This document shows positions 18,947 to 28,611 of a stretch of 64,000 nt of DNA, in pieces. The first letter of the stretch is position 1. Each line of letters starts with the position of its first letter. The notes beneath the pieces were generated by a model. The model was not told the DNA's origin, did no database searches, and saw only the letters and a list, made by a program, of their open reading frames with translations. A program made the translations under genes and the position numbers. Source of the stretch: Algoriphagus aestuarii (GTDB taxonomy: Bacteria > Bacteroidota > Bacteroidia > Cytophagales > Cyclobacteriaceae); contig JAFIDK010000002.1 of the NCBI GenBank assembly GCA_017051695.1, forward strand, positions 620,001 through 684,000. The letters run 5' to 3'.

Positions 18947-19741
18947 TTATTGTCCTTTGTAATATTTAAGTGCGTCTGGCATCCAATCATTTAGCTTTTT
19001 GATCCTATTTTTTGGATCAGGGTGAGTTGATAAAAACTCCGGTGGAGCTTGGCCGTTACTTTGAGCCTGCATTCTTTCCCAGAAAATAGGTGCTTCTCTC
19101 GGGTCATAACCGGCGATCGCCATAAAAGTCAATCCAAGTTGATCCGCTTCCGTTTCGTGCTTTCTTGAGAAACTTAACATTCCCAGTTCAGAACCTATAC
19201 CCACTGATTGTAAGAATATTGCCTGCGTCAAGGAGGGATTTTGACCGATAGCAGAAGACAAAAGACCGACACCAAAGTTTGCAACCAAACCATTTGACAT
19301 TCTTTCTCTAGAATGGGCGGCTACTGCATGGGCGATTTCATGGCCCATTACTACGGCAATACCAGTTTCGGTTTGAGTCACTGGCATAATACCAGTGTAA
19401 AAAGCCACTTTTCCACCCGGCATACACCAGGCATTTACTTGCTCGCTTTCCAATAAGTTAAATTCCCAACTGAAATCATCTGCAATTTCAGAGTATCCTG
19501 ATTCTCTTAAATAGGATTCCACAGCTGAAGCCATTCTTTTCCCCACTTTGAGAACTTTCTGCCCGTCTGCAGTAGCTGTTACTACTTTGTTTTCCTTTAA
19601 GACCTGATCATATTGATCGTCCACCAGAGGTTGAATTTCTTCATTGGAAACCAATGCAAGCTGGGACCTACCCGTCAGAGGTACTTTAGCACAGGCATAG
19701 AAGATCAACCCTATTCCAAATATTAATGCTAGTTTTTTCAT
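18947..19741 (-). CDS. M48 family metallopeptidase lipoprotein (LoiP/BepA-like)
   Basis: Zinc endopeptidase probably involved in outer-membrane protein quality control. The lipobox cysteine is residue 17 (FYAC). HEIAHAVAAH provides two zinc-ligand histidines and the catalytic glutamate; the third ligand lies in KHETEADQLGL. The terminal STHPDPKNRIKKL motif is characteristic of YggG/LoiP-type proteins. Length 264 aa matches the single-domain form without TPR repeats. It is divergent from the DUF4442 gene. Confidence 0.93.
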   Translation of the reverse strand: MKKLALIFGIGLIFYACAKVPLTGRSQLALVSNEEIQPLVDDQYDQVLKENKVVTATADGQKVLKVGKRMASAVESYLRESGYSEIADDFSWEFNLLESEQVNAWCMPGGKVAFYTGIMPVTQTETGIAVVMGHEIAHAVAAHSRERMSNGLVANFGVGLLSSAIGQNPSLTQAIFLQSVGIGSELGMLSFSRKHETEADQLGLTFMAIAGYDPREAPIFWERMQAQSNGQAPPEFLSTHPDPKNRIKKLNDWMPDALKYYKGQ

Positions 19742-19835
19742 TTTGTTGGTTGTTTTTCAAATTCTAAATTCAAATAAAATACCAAAATCAATACTCTTTG
19801 ATATTTATGTTATTTTGAAAGAAATTATCTGATTC

Positions 19836-20342
19836 ATGAATTCTAAAATTTCCTCTCAGGAGTTAAATCCATCTGCCCAAAACTACATTAGTAAAATGTG
19901 CAATCCATTCATTTTTTGGTGGTTTATGTTGATTAAACTTCCTTCAGCTGTTTTTTGGAAATTGCGTGTCAAAACTTTAACTCTCGAAAAATGCGAAATT
20001 ACTATTCCGTTTAGCTGGCGGACACAAAACCCCTTTCGATCCATCTATTTTGCCGCTTTGGCAGGAGCTGGCGAGTTGAGCACTGGCCTTTTATCCCAAT
20101 TAGCTTTAGCAGGAAAAGGTGACTTTAGCATGTTAGTAGTAGATTTTAAGGCTGAATTCAGTAAAAAAGCAAATCAAAAGATCACCTTTACATGTAATCA
20201 GGGCAAGGAATTAAATGAGTTGATTCAGGCATTACAGATTGGAGAAAGCACCCAATTACAAATGGTTAGTAAAGGTCTAAATGAAGATGGGGATCTTGTC
20301 GCCCAGTTTTTTATCACTTGGTCATATAAACGAAAATCTTAA
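19836..20342 (+). CDS. DUF4442 hotdog-fold protein
   Basis: A 168-aa protein with the DUF4442 pattern: N-terminal PFIFWWFMLIKLPSAVFW, then PFRSIYFAALAGAGELSTG, matching the acyl-thioesterase-like hotdog fold. The catalytic role is undemonstrated for the family; an acyl-CoA or lipid-related function is a guess from fold. It converges on the carboxypeptidase-regulatory-like gene, and TTAA encodes both stops (four-base overlap). Confidence 0.82.
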   Translation: MNSKISSQELNPSAQNYISKMCNPFIFWWFMLIKLPSAVFWKLRVKTLTLEKCEITIPFSWRTQNPFRSIYFAALAGAGELSTGLLSQLALAGKGDFSMLVVDFKAEFSKKANQKITFTCNQGKELNELIQALQIGESTQLQMVSKGLNEDGDLVAQFFITWSYKRKS

Positions 20343-21070
20343 TTAGACCAGTCTTTTTCCCACTCGATAAACTCTTTTAAACGGGCATATACTTTCTCAC
20401 TGGACCAGTCCAAAAATTCATGGTGTGCATGCATCTGATTGAATTTGATGATCAAAGGATCCCACTCCCCTTCACTAATTTCATATTCCTCTCCCAAAAC
20501 ATTTTTTATAGAATCAGAATCTATAATTTTCAAATAACCTTCTCTCCTCTTTAAGTATTCAAGCTTCTTCGCGTATTCACGGGCATTTTTTGATTTTTTT
20601 GTGAAATAGGAAATAACCCCACCTATCGCCACACCTCCCTCAGGAGAATCTCTATAGCCGGCAGTCATCTGACCTTTGGAGGATTCCGGTTTTACCTCAT
20701 TCGGATCCACTAGTATCAATTTACCATCTTTGAATCGGAAAGTATAGGGTTCAGCCTTAACTTCAAAAGTTGGTAAAAGTCTCGCCTGATCCTGAATCTG
20801 AATTTGTATAAACCGCTCTGAAGAAAGAATAATCTGTTGATCGATAAAACCAGGAAATGTCACTTTTAATGTGTCTCCAGCTATAGCCTGTACATTAAAA
20901 TATCCTCGGGAATTGGTAGAATCCGACTCACTTTTACCTTGTACTTCCACAAGTACACCTTCCAAATATCTTTTATCATTGGCGTCAAGGATATTTCCGG
21001 AATAAGAAACCTGGGAATAAGCTCCTTGCAAAACAAGAAAAAGTATAAAAGACAGGAGTGATGATTTCAT
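20339..21070 (-). CDS. Exported carboxypeptidase-regulatory-like domain protein
   Basis: Signal peptide (residues 1-19, ending GAYSQ) followed by a CarboxypepD_reg-like beta-sandwich (YSGNILDANDKRYLEGVLVEVQGK to SNSRGYF and FPGFIDQQI). The C-terminal 130 residues are a charged region without a TonB plug or barrel. Such proteins are common in Bacteroidota as short periplasmic or surface proteins; binding partner unknown. The 5' end faces the DUF6503 gene on the same strand 69 bases upstream. Confidence 0.78.
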   Translation of the reverse strand: MKSSLLSFILFLVLQGAYSQVSYSGNILDANDKRYLEGVLVEVQGKSESDSTNSRGYFNVQAIAGDTLKVTFPGFIDQQIILSSERFIQIQIQDQARLLPTFEVKAEPYTFRFKDGKLILVDPNEVKPESSKGQMTAGYRDSPEGGVAIGGVISYFTKKSKNAREYAKKLEYLKRREGYLKIIDSDSIKNVLGEEYEISEGEWDPLIIKFNQMHAHHEFLDWSSEKVYARLKEFIEWEKDWSN

Positions 21071-21139
21071 TTCGGAAGCAAGATATTTCAGACTGCCGAA
21101 ATAGGGAAATCCTCGCCGTTAAATAAACTTAAGAAGAAC

Positions 21140-21805
21140 TTATCTGATTTCCTGAAGCATATCCGTCCCCAAAAATTCTGGTTTTTCTGTTCGGTACCAA
21201 GATCTATTCGCAGGAATTTTCATCGAAGAATAGGTTACTTCCTCATTTAAATAGATGATTTCACCCACTTGGTTAGGCTCATCTTTATAAAATTTATAAG
21301 CATGCATGCGATAATTTTCCGGATCAAAATAGAAATACCAGCTATCTTCAGGATAAGCTACTCTTGCCACTAAATAGCTTTTGCCATCGAGTGTCTCAGT
21401 TTTGATTTCCTCATCTATTATGGTTCCAGGATCCTTCAGTTTCATCGGCAATCCCCATAGATAAGTATAGTAATTCCTCATTCTCAGGGCTCTTTCAATT
21501 TCCACATCCCCCTTTTTTACAATAACTGAATCCTCCAAAACTTCATATTCAAGATTATGGATGGAATAAGTCATTTTTGAATTCTGATTGTCCACTGAGA
21601 AACTATACTTTCTTGATTCTCTTCCATTAGGTAAACTATCCATGATCTGAAAAGTAGCGCTCAAAGAAGGCCATTCACCTTTCGGATCATGATATTCAAT
21701 TGATCGATTAACTAATTCTGTCCCTGTTTCTGGAGATTTTTCCTGACAGGAAACTATTAAGGCCGAAATAAGTAGAGAAAAAAGAAATCTTAGGGATTGT
21801 TTCAT
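21140..21805 (-). CDS. DUF6503-like lipoprotein
   Basis: I start at the ATG at 21805 because the lipoprotein signal begins there (MKQSLRFLFS, lipobox IVSC). The longer frame to 21853 would add a basic leader and overlap the divergent GluQ-RS start at 21842. The mature part follows the DUF6503 pattern: SIEYHDPKGEWP near the start, then alternating beta-strand segments. It is probably a periplasmic beta-rich lipid- or ligand-binding lipoprotein, but no function is established. Confidence 0.78.
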   Translation of the reverse strand: MKQSLRFLFSLLISALIVSCQEKSPETGTELVNRSIEYHDPKGEWPSLSATFQIMDSLPNGRESRKYSFSVDNQNSKMTYSIHNLEYEVLEDSVIVKKGDVEIERALRMRNYYTYLWGLPMKLKDPGTIIDEEIKTETLDGKSYLVARVAYPEDSWYFYFDPENYRMHAYKFYKDEPNQVGEIIYLNEEVTYSSMKIPANRSWYRTEKPEFLGTDMLQEIR

Positions 21806-21841
21806 AGATGAATTTTTTTTCAATCTAACTAATTTGGCAGA

Positions 21842-22723
21842 ATGGAACTTCAACTCACCCGACTTGCTCCCACACCAAGTGGTTTTTTACATCTGGGAAA
21901 CCTTTATTCTTTTTTGATCACTAAAATCCTGGCAGAAAAAAATGGAAGTAAAATACTACTTCGAATTGATGATCTGGACCGTGATCGCTATAGACAGGAA
22001 TATGTACAGGACATTTTTGACACCTTGGATTTTATGGAAATTGGCTATGATGAGGGACCAAAAAATCTCAAAGATTTTGAGTCAAACTGGTCTCAAATTC
22101 ACCGGATGAATTCCTATTTGGAAGCTGTAGAAAGCTTAAGAAATAAAAAAGTGCTTTTCGCCTGTGACTGCACCAGAAAAAAAATTCAGCAACTGGACTC
22201 TTCCGGCTACTATCTCGGCTATTGTTTGGATAGAAGAATCCCATTGGATCGGGCAGAAACAGCTTGGAGATTCAATACATTTAATACCGACTTTCTAAAA
22301 ATCAAAGAGTATCCAGATAAACTAAACACTTATACTTTACCGGAGGATGGAGCCTTTTTTTTGGTTAGGAAAAAAGACCGACTGCCTGCTTACCAGTTGA
22401 CTTCAGTGATTGATGACATTCATTTTGGTGTAGATTTTATAATTCGTGGAAAAGACCTGTTAAGCTCTTCCCTGGATCAAAAAATATTGGCGGAATCTCT
22501 CGGTGAAAACTCCTTTAATCAAGTTACTTTTCATCATCATGCCTTGATCAAAGGCCCCAAAAACCTAAAACTCTCAAAATCAGACGGAGCAACGTCTATA
22601 CAGTATTTAAGAAAGGAAGGAAAAACAGTTCAGGACGTCTTTCAACTATTAGGAAATCTTCTCGGCTCCGAAAGCCCCATACTTAGCTTCGATGAGTTTA
22701 AATCCTTTGTCAATCTTCCATAA
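21842..22723 (+). CDS. gluQ: Glutamyl-Q tRNA(Asp) synthetase-like protein
   Basis: Truncated glutamyl-tRNA-synthetase paralogue that attaches glutamate to queuosine in tRNA(Asp). The catalytic core is complete: HIGH-like TPSGFLHLGN near residue 11, RIDDLDRDRYR, DDIHFGVDFIIRGKDLL and the KMSKS-like KLSKSDG at about residue 245. A CxC...YxxxYC-type zinc element (FACDCTRK to YLGYCLD) is present. The anticodon-binding domain is absent, giving 293 aa as expected for GluQ-RS. Its ATG lies 36 bases from the divergent lipoprotein start. Confidence 0.87.
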   Translation: MELQLTRLAPTPSGFLHLGNLYSFLITKILAEKNGSKILLRIDDLDRDRYRQEYVQDIFDTLDFMEIGYDEGPKNLKDFESNWSQIHRMNSYLEAVESLRNKKVLFACDCTRKKIQQLDSSGYYLGYCLDRRIPLDRAETAWRFNTFNTDFLKIKEYPDKLNTYTLPEDGAFFLVRKKDRLPAYQLTSVIDDIHFGVDFIIRGKDLLSSSLDQKILAESLGENSFNQVTFHHHALIKGPKNLKLSKSDGATSIQYLRKEGKTVQDVFQLLGNLLGSESPILSFDEFKSFVNLP

Positions 22724-22756
22724 AAAAGGGTCTGAAAATCAATCAGACCCTTTTTC
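22722..22756. terminator. Bidirectional terminator between gluQ and S10 peptidase genes
   Basis: Perfect stem AAAAAGGGTCTGA / TCAGACCCTTTTT around a seven-base loop between two convergent genes. Confidence 0.85.
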
Positions 22757-22777
22757 ACGAAAATTTATGGTTGGACT

Positions 22778-24259
22778 TTAATCGTATTTCGCAGGCATTC
22801 CAGGAGCTACCTTAGACTTTTCGATAAATTGTCTGATATCTTCATTGGAGGTAACCAAATCCTCAGCTCTTAAATACATCATGTGCCCACTTCTATACCC
22901 AATCCAGGAAATACGATCTGCCATTCTTCCTGTAGGGTCCATTTGCCATAGATTGTATTTGGCATTAAAAAAGTCAGTTCCTCCATCGTATAAACCTGAT
23001 TGAACCATCACATGCAAATAGGGATTTTGGCGCATAGCTGTTCCCAAATCATAACCCGTATTTTCATTCGATCTGTCCCATGGATGTACAGGGCCGAATA
23101 GATTGTAAGTCAAATCTGTTTTGTATTTCAAAGTTTCTTTGGCGTAAATATTAAAAGCCGGAGCAAAGGCATGATTCCAAGCCGTAAGAGCCGGGTCAAA
23201 ATCAGGTCGAGATCCAGTACCTGCCTGATCAAATCCTTTATACCTACTATCCAATCTTCCAATAGTCATTCCTTGGTCTCTTAATAATTCCTTCCAGAAG
23301 AAATTGGTCGGTACCATTAAGTTATGTTCCAAAACCACCTCTTTACTCAAGCCGGAATAATGAGCAAATTTGGTAGCAATTGCATCTCTTTCTGAAGAAG
23401 GAAGGCTTCCTCCTTTTACTACTGCTGGGATCAATTCATTGATCGTAAAAGCCTCTACTTCAGGCAAAATATCATCTAGATCCTTATTTTGAAGATCTGG
23501 ATCCAGTGCTTTATGGTACCAAGCTGTGGCAGCATAGTATGGTAAATAATTGGCTGTTTTGATCTGTGATCCTCTATCGATCCCCAAATCAGTTGGGGAA
23601 ACCATGATCACGCCGTTGAAATACATCCAATGAGCTCCTTGAAGCTGAGCAACTAAGCCAGCCACTCTAGTGGTACCATAACTTTCACCGATCAAATATT
23701 TTGGTGAAGCCCATCTTCCCTGTCTTGTCACAAAGGTATTTACCCAATCTGCCAAATACTTGATATCTGAATTGATACCGAAAAATGTGGATCTTGGAGT
23801 TTCCGGATCAACTATTCTTGAATAACCTGTATTCACTGGGTCTACATAAACAATGTCAGCCACGTCCAAAATGGAATTTGGATTTGTTTTGGTGCCATAT
23901 GGCTGCACTGGGTATCCTTCATCGTCTATATTCAGAATCACAGGACCTGTATAGGCCAGATGCATCCAAATAGACGCTGACCCTGGACCTCCATTAAAAG
24001 AAATCACCAAAGGTCTCGATGCTTTATCGGTGATATCTGTTCTCTCATAATAGGTATAAAACAATGAGGCAATAGGCAATCCCTCTTCATTCCAAACAGG
24101 CTGGGTTCCAGCAGTTGCTTTATAGGGGATTTTCTTTCCTTTAATGGTGGTTTCATGAGTGCTCTCTACTTTTGATTCCACCTCAATATGACGCGCTGAT
24201 TGTGCCCAGGATAAGCTGATACAGACCATCATCATGATCGATAGATAAATTTTTCTCAT
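22778..24259 (-). CDS. Exported S10 family serine carboxypeptidase
   Basis: Alpha/beta-hydrolase that trims C-terminal residues from peptides. The signal peptide ends near SWAQ (residues 1-20). The S10 oxyanion motif SFNGGPGSASIW and nucleophile motif GESYGTTR are both present, with the C-terminal histidine in the YRSGHMMYL segment. At 493 aa it matches the bacterial S10 group. It lies 89 bases after the K+ channel gene on the same strand. Confidence 0.93.
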   Translation of the reverse strand: MRKIYLSIMMMVCISLSWAQSARHIEVESKVESTHETTIKGKKIPYKATAGTQPVWNEEGLPIASLFYTYYERTDITDKASRPLVISFNGGPGSASIWMHLAYTGPVILNIDDEGYPVQPYGTKTNPNSILDVADIVYVDPVNTGYSRIVDPETPRSTFFGINSDIKYLADWVNTFVTRQGRWASPKYLIGESYGTTRVAGLVAQLQGAHWMYFNGVIMVSPTDLGIDRGSQIKTANYLPYYAATAWYHKALDPDLQNKDLDDILPEVEAFTINELIPAVVKGGSLPSSERDAIATKFAHYSGLSKEVVLEHNLMVPTNFFWKELLRDQGMTIGRLDSRYKGFDQAGTGSRPDFDPALTAWNHAFAPAFNIYAKETLKYKTDLTYNLFGPVHPWDRSNENTGYDLGTAMRQNPYLHVMVQSGLYDGGTDFFNAKYNLWQMDPTGRMADRISWIGYRSGHMMYLRAEDLVTSNEDIRQFIEKSKVAPGMPAKYD

Positions 24260-24348
24260 AAGGTAAGTGGTATGATTTTATGCTTTGAATGTACAATTCA
24301 TTCCAAAAAATACCCTAAAGAATTACACAGATGGAAAGTAGATTCAAG

Positions 24349-25056
24349 TTAATTTTTTCCTGAAGCCACGAGCTTGGCTATTACCACGGCAGGATATAAA
24401 ATCCCGACTGTGGAAAGGAAAACAGAAAGCATTTTGGTCATGATATGTGTAGGGTATAAATCCCCAAAGCCAACTGTCGTAAGCGAAACCAGACTAAAAT
24501 AAATGTACTGTGCATAATCTTCATCTATCCCTTTCAATTCGACAGTTCCGGCAATACCGGTTCCTGTGAAAAGGTAGATTATTTCAAATACAAAAGCCCC
24601 TAGGATTGCGACCAATAAATACACATTGATCGCTCCAATTACCCGATAGATATTGACTTCGTTATCTCTAAATAAAAGTCTGATATTCAAAAATATAAAC
24701 ACCAACATATTCAGTATTCCTACAAATCTTTCAGATAAATAAAATTCAAAATCAAAATCACTAAACCGGAGAAGTCTCAAACCTAGTTGGGTAAAAAATA
24801 ATCCTGAAGTAAGAAACACCAGAAACTTTTCTCTGGAAGACCAAATCCCTGTGAAAAACAGAAACAAGAAAACTGAGTTGACGAAAATTAAATGAACATG
24901 CCCGTATTCAATCAGGATGGGAAGTATAAATACCGTGAAGAGTAAAATCAAGAGAAGCACACCAAAACTGGCATCAGTAAGCCAATATTCAGTAAAGTTT
25001 TTAAAAGCTTTTTGAACCGGTTTACTTCTAGGTTTGGACGTTTCTGCGTGAGACAT
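24349..25056 (-). CDS. Two-pore-loop potassium channel family protein
   Basis: Inner-membrane ion channel. Hydrophobic segments occupy residues about 30-215, about six in all. The selectivity filter TTVGFGDLYP lies near residue 195 between the last two helices. There is no cytoplasmic RCK/TrkA domain. The N-terminal 30 residues are basic and cytoplasmic. It begins four bases after the phzF-like gene, so the three genes DinB-PhzF-channel form one operon. Confidence 0.9.
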   Translation of the reverse strand: MSHAETSKPRSKPVQKAFKNFTEYWLTDASFGVLLLILLFTVFILPILIEYGHVHLIFVNSVFLFLFFTGIWSSREKFLVFLTSGLFFTQLGLRLLRFSDFDFEFYLSERFVGILNMLVFIFLNIRLLFRDNEVNIYRVIGAINVYLLVAILGAFVFEIIYLFTGTGIAGTVELKGIDEDYAQYIYFSLVSLTTVGFGDLYPTHIMTKMLSVFLSTVGILYPAVVIAKLVASGKN

Positions 25057-25060
25057 TTGA

Positions 25061-25855
25061 TCAAATATCTAGATTTCCGGATAATACCTGAACTGCCTGA
25101 CCTTTGAGGATTACTCGATCATCCTGTTTTTCCAAATGCAGGATTCCTCCCCTTTTGGAAGCCTGATATGCTTTCAAAGAAAATTTACCTGTCTTTTGAT
25201 ACCAATAATCCATCAAGGCACAATGGGCAAATCCTGTTACAGGATCTTCATTGATTCCCACATTTGGTCCGAAAAACCGGCTGTAGATATCAAAAGGCTC
25301 CTTCCCTTTAGCCGTAACTATGATTCCCTCTTCAGATTGGGCAGCAATTATTTGAAAATCCGGGTTGAGTGACTCCACTGCCTCATGATCTTCCAACTCG
25401 ATTATCCAGTTTTTTCTTAATTCAGAAACTGCTAGAATTTTCTTTCCGAAAAAATCCCCTTTAAAAAAAGGATGTGGTTCCGTGAAGGTTGGAAGTAAAG
25501 GAAAATCCATTTCTATAAATTCTCCGTCCCCTTTTACACGAAGTTCACCGCTTTTTGTATTAAATCGAATTGTTTCTCCTGGCACTGCCCAGCCGGCATG
25601 CATCATTTGAAAAGCCGAAGCCAATGTGGCATGTCCACAAAGATCAATTTCCACAACTGGAGTAAACCATCTAAGTCCAAAAACTCCTGATTCATCCGTT
25701 TTTTCCACAAAAGCAGTTTCGCTAAGGTTCATCTCCATTGAGATCGTCTGCATTTGCTCCGTAGAAAGCGGTTTATCTAAAAGACAAACAGCCGCAGGAT
25801 TACCTCCAAATGGCTTATTGGTAAAAGCATCTATGATAGCGATAGGAAGTTTCAT
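25061..25855 (-). CDS. PhzF family isomerase/epimerase
   Basis: Cytoplasmic protein of the diaminopimelate-epimerase-like fold. The N-terminal DAFTNKPFGGNPAAVCLL, catalytic-glutamate segment NLSETAFVE, DLCGHATLASAF and the C-terminal NEDPVTGFAHCAL are all family hallmarks. Length 264 aa is normal. No phenazine genes are near, so it is one of the many PhzF homologues of unknown substrate. Middle gene of the DinB-PhzF-channel operon. Confidence 0.92.
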   Translation of the reverse strand: MKLPIAIIDAFTNKPFGGNPAAVCLLDKPLSTEQMQTISMEMNLSETAFVEKTDESGVFGLRWFTPVVEIDLCGHATLASAFQMMHAGWAVPGETIRFNTKSGELRVKGDGEFIEMDFPLLPTFTEPHPFFKGDFFGKKILAVSELRKNWIIELEDHEAVESLNPDFQIIAAQSEEGIIVTAKGKEPFDIYSRFFGPNVGINEDPVTGFAHCALMDYWYQKTGKFSLKAYQASKRGGILHLEKQDDRVILKGQAVQVLSGNLDI

Positions 25856-25858
25856 GGA

Positions 25859-26374
25859 TTAATATTTATCTAAAAAGATTTGATAATGATGTTTGAAATG
25901 CCCTGGGATTATCCAAAGTAATGCTCTGGGAGTGATCGGATTTCCACTTGCCTGGCCTACAAAGTCCAAGGTTTCTTTTGGCAAAATAGAAATCATCGAT
26001 AGCAAAGCCATCCTTTGAGCTTTAAAATCATCCAAAAGATTCTGCACAGGAACTTGACCGAATCTTGCATTCAATACATAGGGATCCTGGTCAAAACCTG
26101 GAAGTGCTGATTTTTCACCTCTAGCAAAACACAAAGCCCGAAACGTCATGATCCTTTCAGTATCTATCATATGTCCCAGCACTTCTTTAGGTGTCCACTT
26201 GCCTTTAGCATAGGCTTTTTCTGCCCATTCCAATCCTTTGCTAGAAAAAAGGTCATTTAATAGTTGGATTTGGTCAAGGATTATTTTTTCATACTGATCC
26301 CCATTGACAAGATTTAGGTAAGTGGAGAAAAAAGGAGAATAATCGCCTTTATTAGGTTGGTTTAATGTCTTCAT
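25859..26374 (-). CDS. DinB family protein
   Basis: Four-helix-bundle protein related to DinB/YfiT metal-dependent thiol transferases. I use the ATG at 26374 (MKTLNQPNKGD), since the longer frame to 26440 adds residues unlike the family. The metal-ligand histidines appear in KEVLGHMIDTERIM and the terminal PGHFKHHYQIF. Length 171 aa is typical. It starts the operon with the PhzF-like gene three bases later and is divergent from the M28 gene at 26443. Confidence 0.87.
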   Translation of the reverse strand: MKTLNQPNKGDYSPFFSTYLNLVNGDQYEKIILDQIQLLNDLFSSKGLEWAEKAYAKGKWTPKEVLGHMIDTERIMTFRALCFARGEKSALPGFDQDPYVLNARFGQVPVQNLLDDFKAQRMALLSMISILPKETLDFVGQASGNPITPRALLWIIPGHFKHHYQIFLDKY

Positions 26375-26442
26375 GTAAAAGTTATCTTTATTCACAATTA
26401 TATGGGATAAATTTAAGCTGAACCTTAAAACTAAGACCAAAC

Positions 26443-27789
26443 ATGAATAAATTTTTACTACTAGTTAGCATGATTTTCATTTCAGGAACATCTTATTCCC
26501 AAATAGCAGTAAATAGAGATCCTGAAATCGCGAAAATGGTTTCCGAAATATCTTCAGACTCATTGGAGAATTATATCCACGAGTTGGTATCATTTACCAC
26601 CCGCCATACCCTCAATACCAATACCAGCACAGGTATGCCTGCTGCTCAGGAATATGTCCTTTCCAAATTCATTTCCTTTGCAGATAAATCAGGAGGAAGA
26701 ATGACAGCAGAAATAGAAAAGTTTGTGATTCCTGCCGATGGTAGAAGAATAACTGAAGATTCTCCAGCTGCCAATGTCATCGCAACACTAAAGGGAACTG
26801 ATCCGAATGACAATAGAATTTTCATTATTTCTGCTCATATGGATTCCAGAAATAAAGACGTGATGGACGCAGAAGGAATAGCGCCTGGAGCAAATGACGA
26901 TGGCAGTGGAACAGCAGCAGTGATAGAACTCGCCAGAGTGATGGCATCCAGATCTTTTCCGGCAACTATTTTATTTGTTGCCTTTACTGGAGAAGAAGAA
27001 GGTCTGAAAGGCGCTACTTATCTGGCAGACAAAGCATTGGAAGAAGAATGGGAAATCGGAGCAGTTTTGAACAATGACATCATTGGTAACAGCAGCTCAT
27101 CGGGAACTCTTATCAAAGACAATCTAAAAATGAGGATCTTCTCTGAAACCATTCCTGCAAATGAAACTGAGGAGATGGAGCGAATCAGAAAGTATACAGG
27201 AGCAGAAAATGACAGTAAATCGCGCCAGCTAGCACGTTACGTCAAAGAAATCGGTGAGCGATATGTCGACCAATTTGAGGTGAAATTAATCTATAGAGCA
27301 GACAGATTTTTAAGGGGTGGGGATCAGACTGCTTTTTCCAGAAATGGTTTTACTGCAGTAAGATTCTCTGAAATGAATGAAAATTTTTATCATCAACATG
27401 AGAATGTACGGGTGGAAGATGGAATCCAATATGGTGATTTACCTGAGTTCATGGATTTTGAATATCTAAGAAAAGTGTCCGCTGTCAATATATCCTCCTT
27501 AGCCACTTTGGCAAAGGCTCCTTCACCGCCTCAGGAAGTACAGATCAGTGTAAGAGGATTGAGTAATTCATCCACATTACTATGGGAAGAACCAGCCACG
27601 GGAAAGGCAAAAGGATACTATGTTTTGATGCGAGAGACTTCTTCTCCGATGTGGGAAAAGAAATTTTACACTACTGAAATGACCTTGACTTTACCTTATT
27701 CCAAAGACAACTATTTCTTTGCTGTCCAAGCTGTAGGCGAAAACGGAGCTGAATCTCTACCTGTTTTCCCTACTCCCAGCAACAGGTAA
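26443..27789 (+). CDS. Exported M28 family peptidase with C-terminal beta domain
   Basis: Second zinc aminopeptidase-like enzyme of the window. Signal peptide residues 1-19 (GTSYSQ). The M28 ligands are seen in ISAHMDSRN, GANDDGSGTAAVIE and FTGEEEGLKG, with a late histidine in NFYHQHENVR. The last 85 residues (PPQEVQISVRGLSNSSTLLWE onward) resemble a fibronectin type III module. No T9SS sorting domain follows. It is unlike the first M28 protein, which carries a PA insert. Confidence 0.9.
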   Translation: MNKFLLLVSMIFISGTSYSQIAVNRDPEIAKMVSEISSDSLENYIHELVSFTTRHTLNTNTSTGMPAAQEYVLSKFISFADKSGGRMTAEIEKFVIPADGRRITEDSPAANVIATLKGTDPNDNRIFIISAHMDSRNKDVMDAEGIAPGANDDGSGTAAVIELARVMASRSFPATILFVAFTGEEEGLKGATYLADKALEEEWEIGAVLNNDIIGNSSSSGTLIKDNLKMRIFSETIPANETEEMERIRKYTGAENDSKSRQLARYVKEIGERYVDQFEVKLIYRADRFLRGGDQTAFSRNGFTAVRFSEMNENFYHQHENVRVEDGIQYGDLPEFMDFEYLRKVSAVNISSLATLAKAPSPPQEVQISVRGLSNSSTLLWEEPATGKAKGYYVLMRETSSPMWEKKFYTTEMTLTLPYSKDNYFFAVQAVGENGAESLPVFPTPSNR

Positions 27790-27889
27790 TCTATTTTAAA
27801 TTGAAATAATTACAAATAGGAAAAAGTGATAGTTTAAAGGAACCGAAAGTCGTATTTTTAGTTTAAACAGTAATACAATACTTGAAACT

Positions 27890-28435
27890 ATGAAAGCAAA
27901 AGAAATAGTTACGCTTCAGCGCTCACTTCTGATAGATACAGAAAAATTACTTAACAAACAGGTAGAAATGGAGGGGAAATCCTCTGCTTACTATTTATCA
28001 ATGGCTTCTTGGTGCCACATGATGGGCTACGAAAATGCTGCGAAATACCTCTATACACATGCTGATGAAGAACGGATGCATATGATGAAGATTTTCAGGT
28101 ATATCAACGAAGCAGGTGGACATGCCATGCAGCCAGAGATTACTGACGTCAGACATCACTTTAATTCCCTCAGAGAGGTTTTTGAATTGATTCTGGAGCA
28201 TGAAATCAAGGTAACCAAAGCAATAAACAACATCGTAGATCATGCATTTTCGGTAAAGGATTTTGCGACCTTCAGTTTTATGCAATGGTATGTCACCGAG
28301 CAAAGGGAAGAAGAAACCATGTCAAGAAGAGCATTGGAATTATTCGATATAATCGGTGAAGACGGAGTTGGTCTTTGGACAATCGACCAGGAATTGGGCA
28401 AATTACATGATGCCTCAGTCCAAGGTGAACCTTAA
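27890..28435 (+). CDS. Ferritin (non-haem)
   Basis: Iron-storage protein assembling into 24-subunit cages in the cytoplasm. Four-helix bundle with ferroxidase residues: Glu in NKQVEMEGKSSAYYLSMAS and the DEERMHMMK (ExxH) motif, plus Glu in WYVTEQREEE. At 181 aa it is close to bacterial FtnA. A terminator follows. No iron-box or other regulator site was found upstream. Confidence 0.94.
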   Translation: MKAKEIVTLQRSLLIDTEKLLNKQVEMEGKSSAYYLSMASWCHMMGYENAAKYLYTHADEERMHMMKIFRYINEAGGHAMQPEITDVRHHFNSLREVFELILEHEIKVTKAINNIVDHAFSVKDFATFSFMQWYVTEQREEETMSRRALELFDIIGEDGVGLWTIDQELGKLHDASVQGEP

Positions 28436-28454
28436 AACAATGAAACTAACATCC

Positions 28455-28480
28455 AAAAAGCGGCACTTGCCGCTTTTTTT
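28455..28480 (+). terminator. Terminator after ferritin
   Basis: Strong GC stem AAAAAGCGGCA / TGCCGCTTTTT with a two-base loop region and a run of seven T. Confidence 0.88.
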
Positions 28481-28611
28481 GTTCCCTTACTTAAGGTCTT
28501 GAATCAAGTTTAAATAGTATGTCATGAACAATTTGGGCTCTAACTTTCTTATCAATGAAACTGTATATTCCTCTGATTATTCTTAATTTTCAGCTGGTAA
28601 AATAATCAACT

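Noticed and set aside
21806-21853. Longer N-terminus for the DUF6503-like lipoprotein
   Set aside because: It would overlap the divergent gluQ start and displace the lipoprotein signal.
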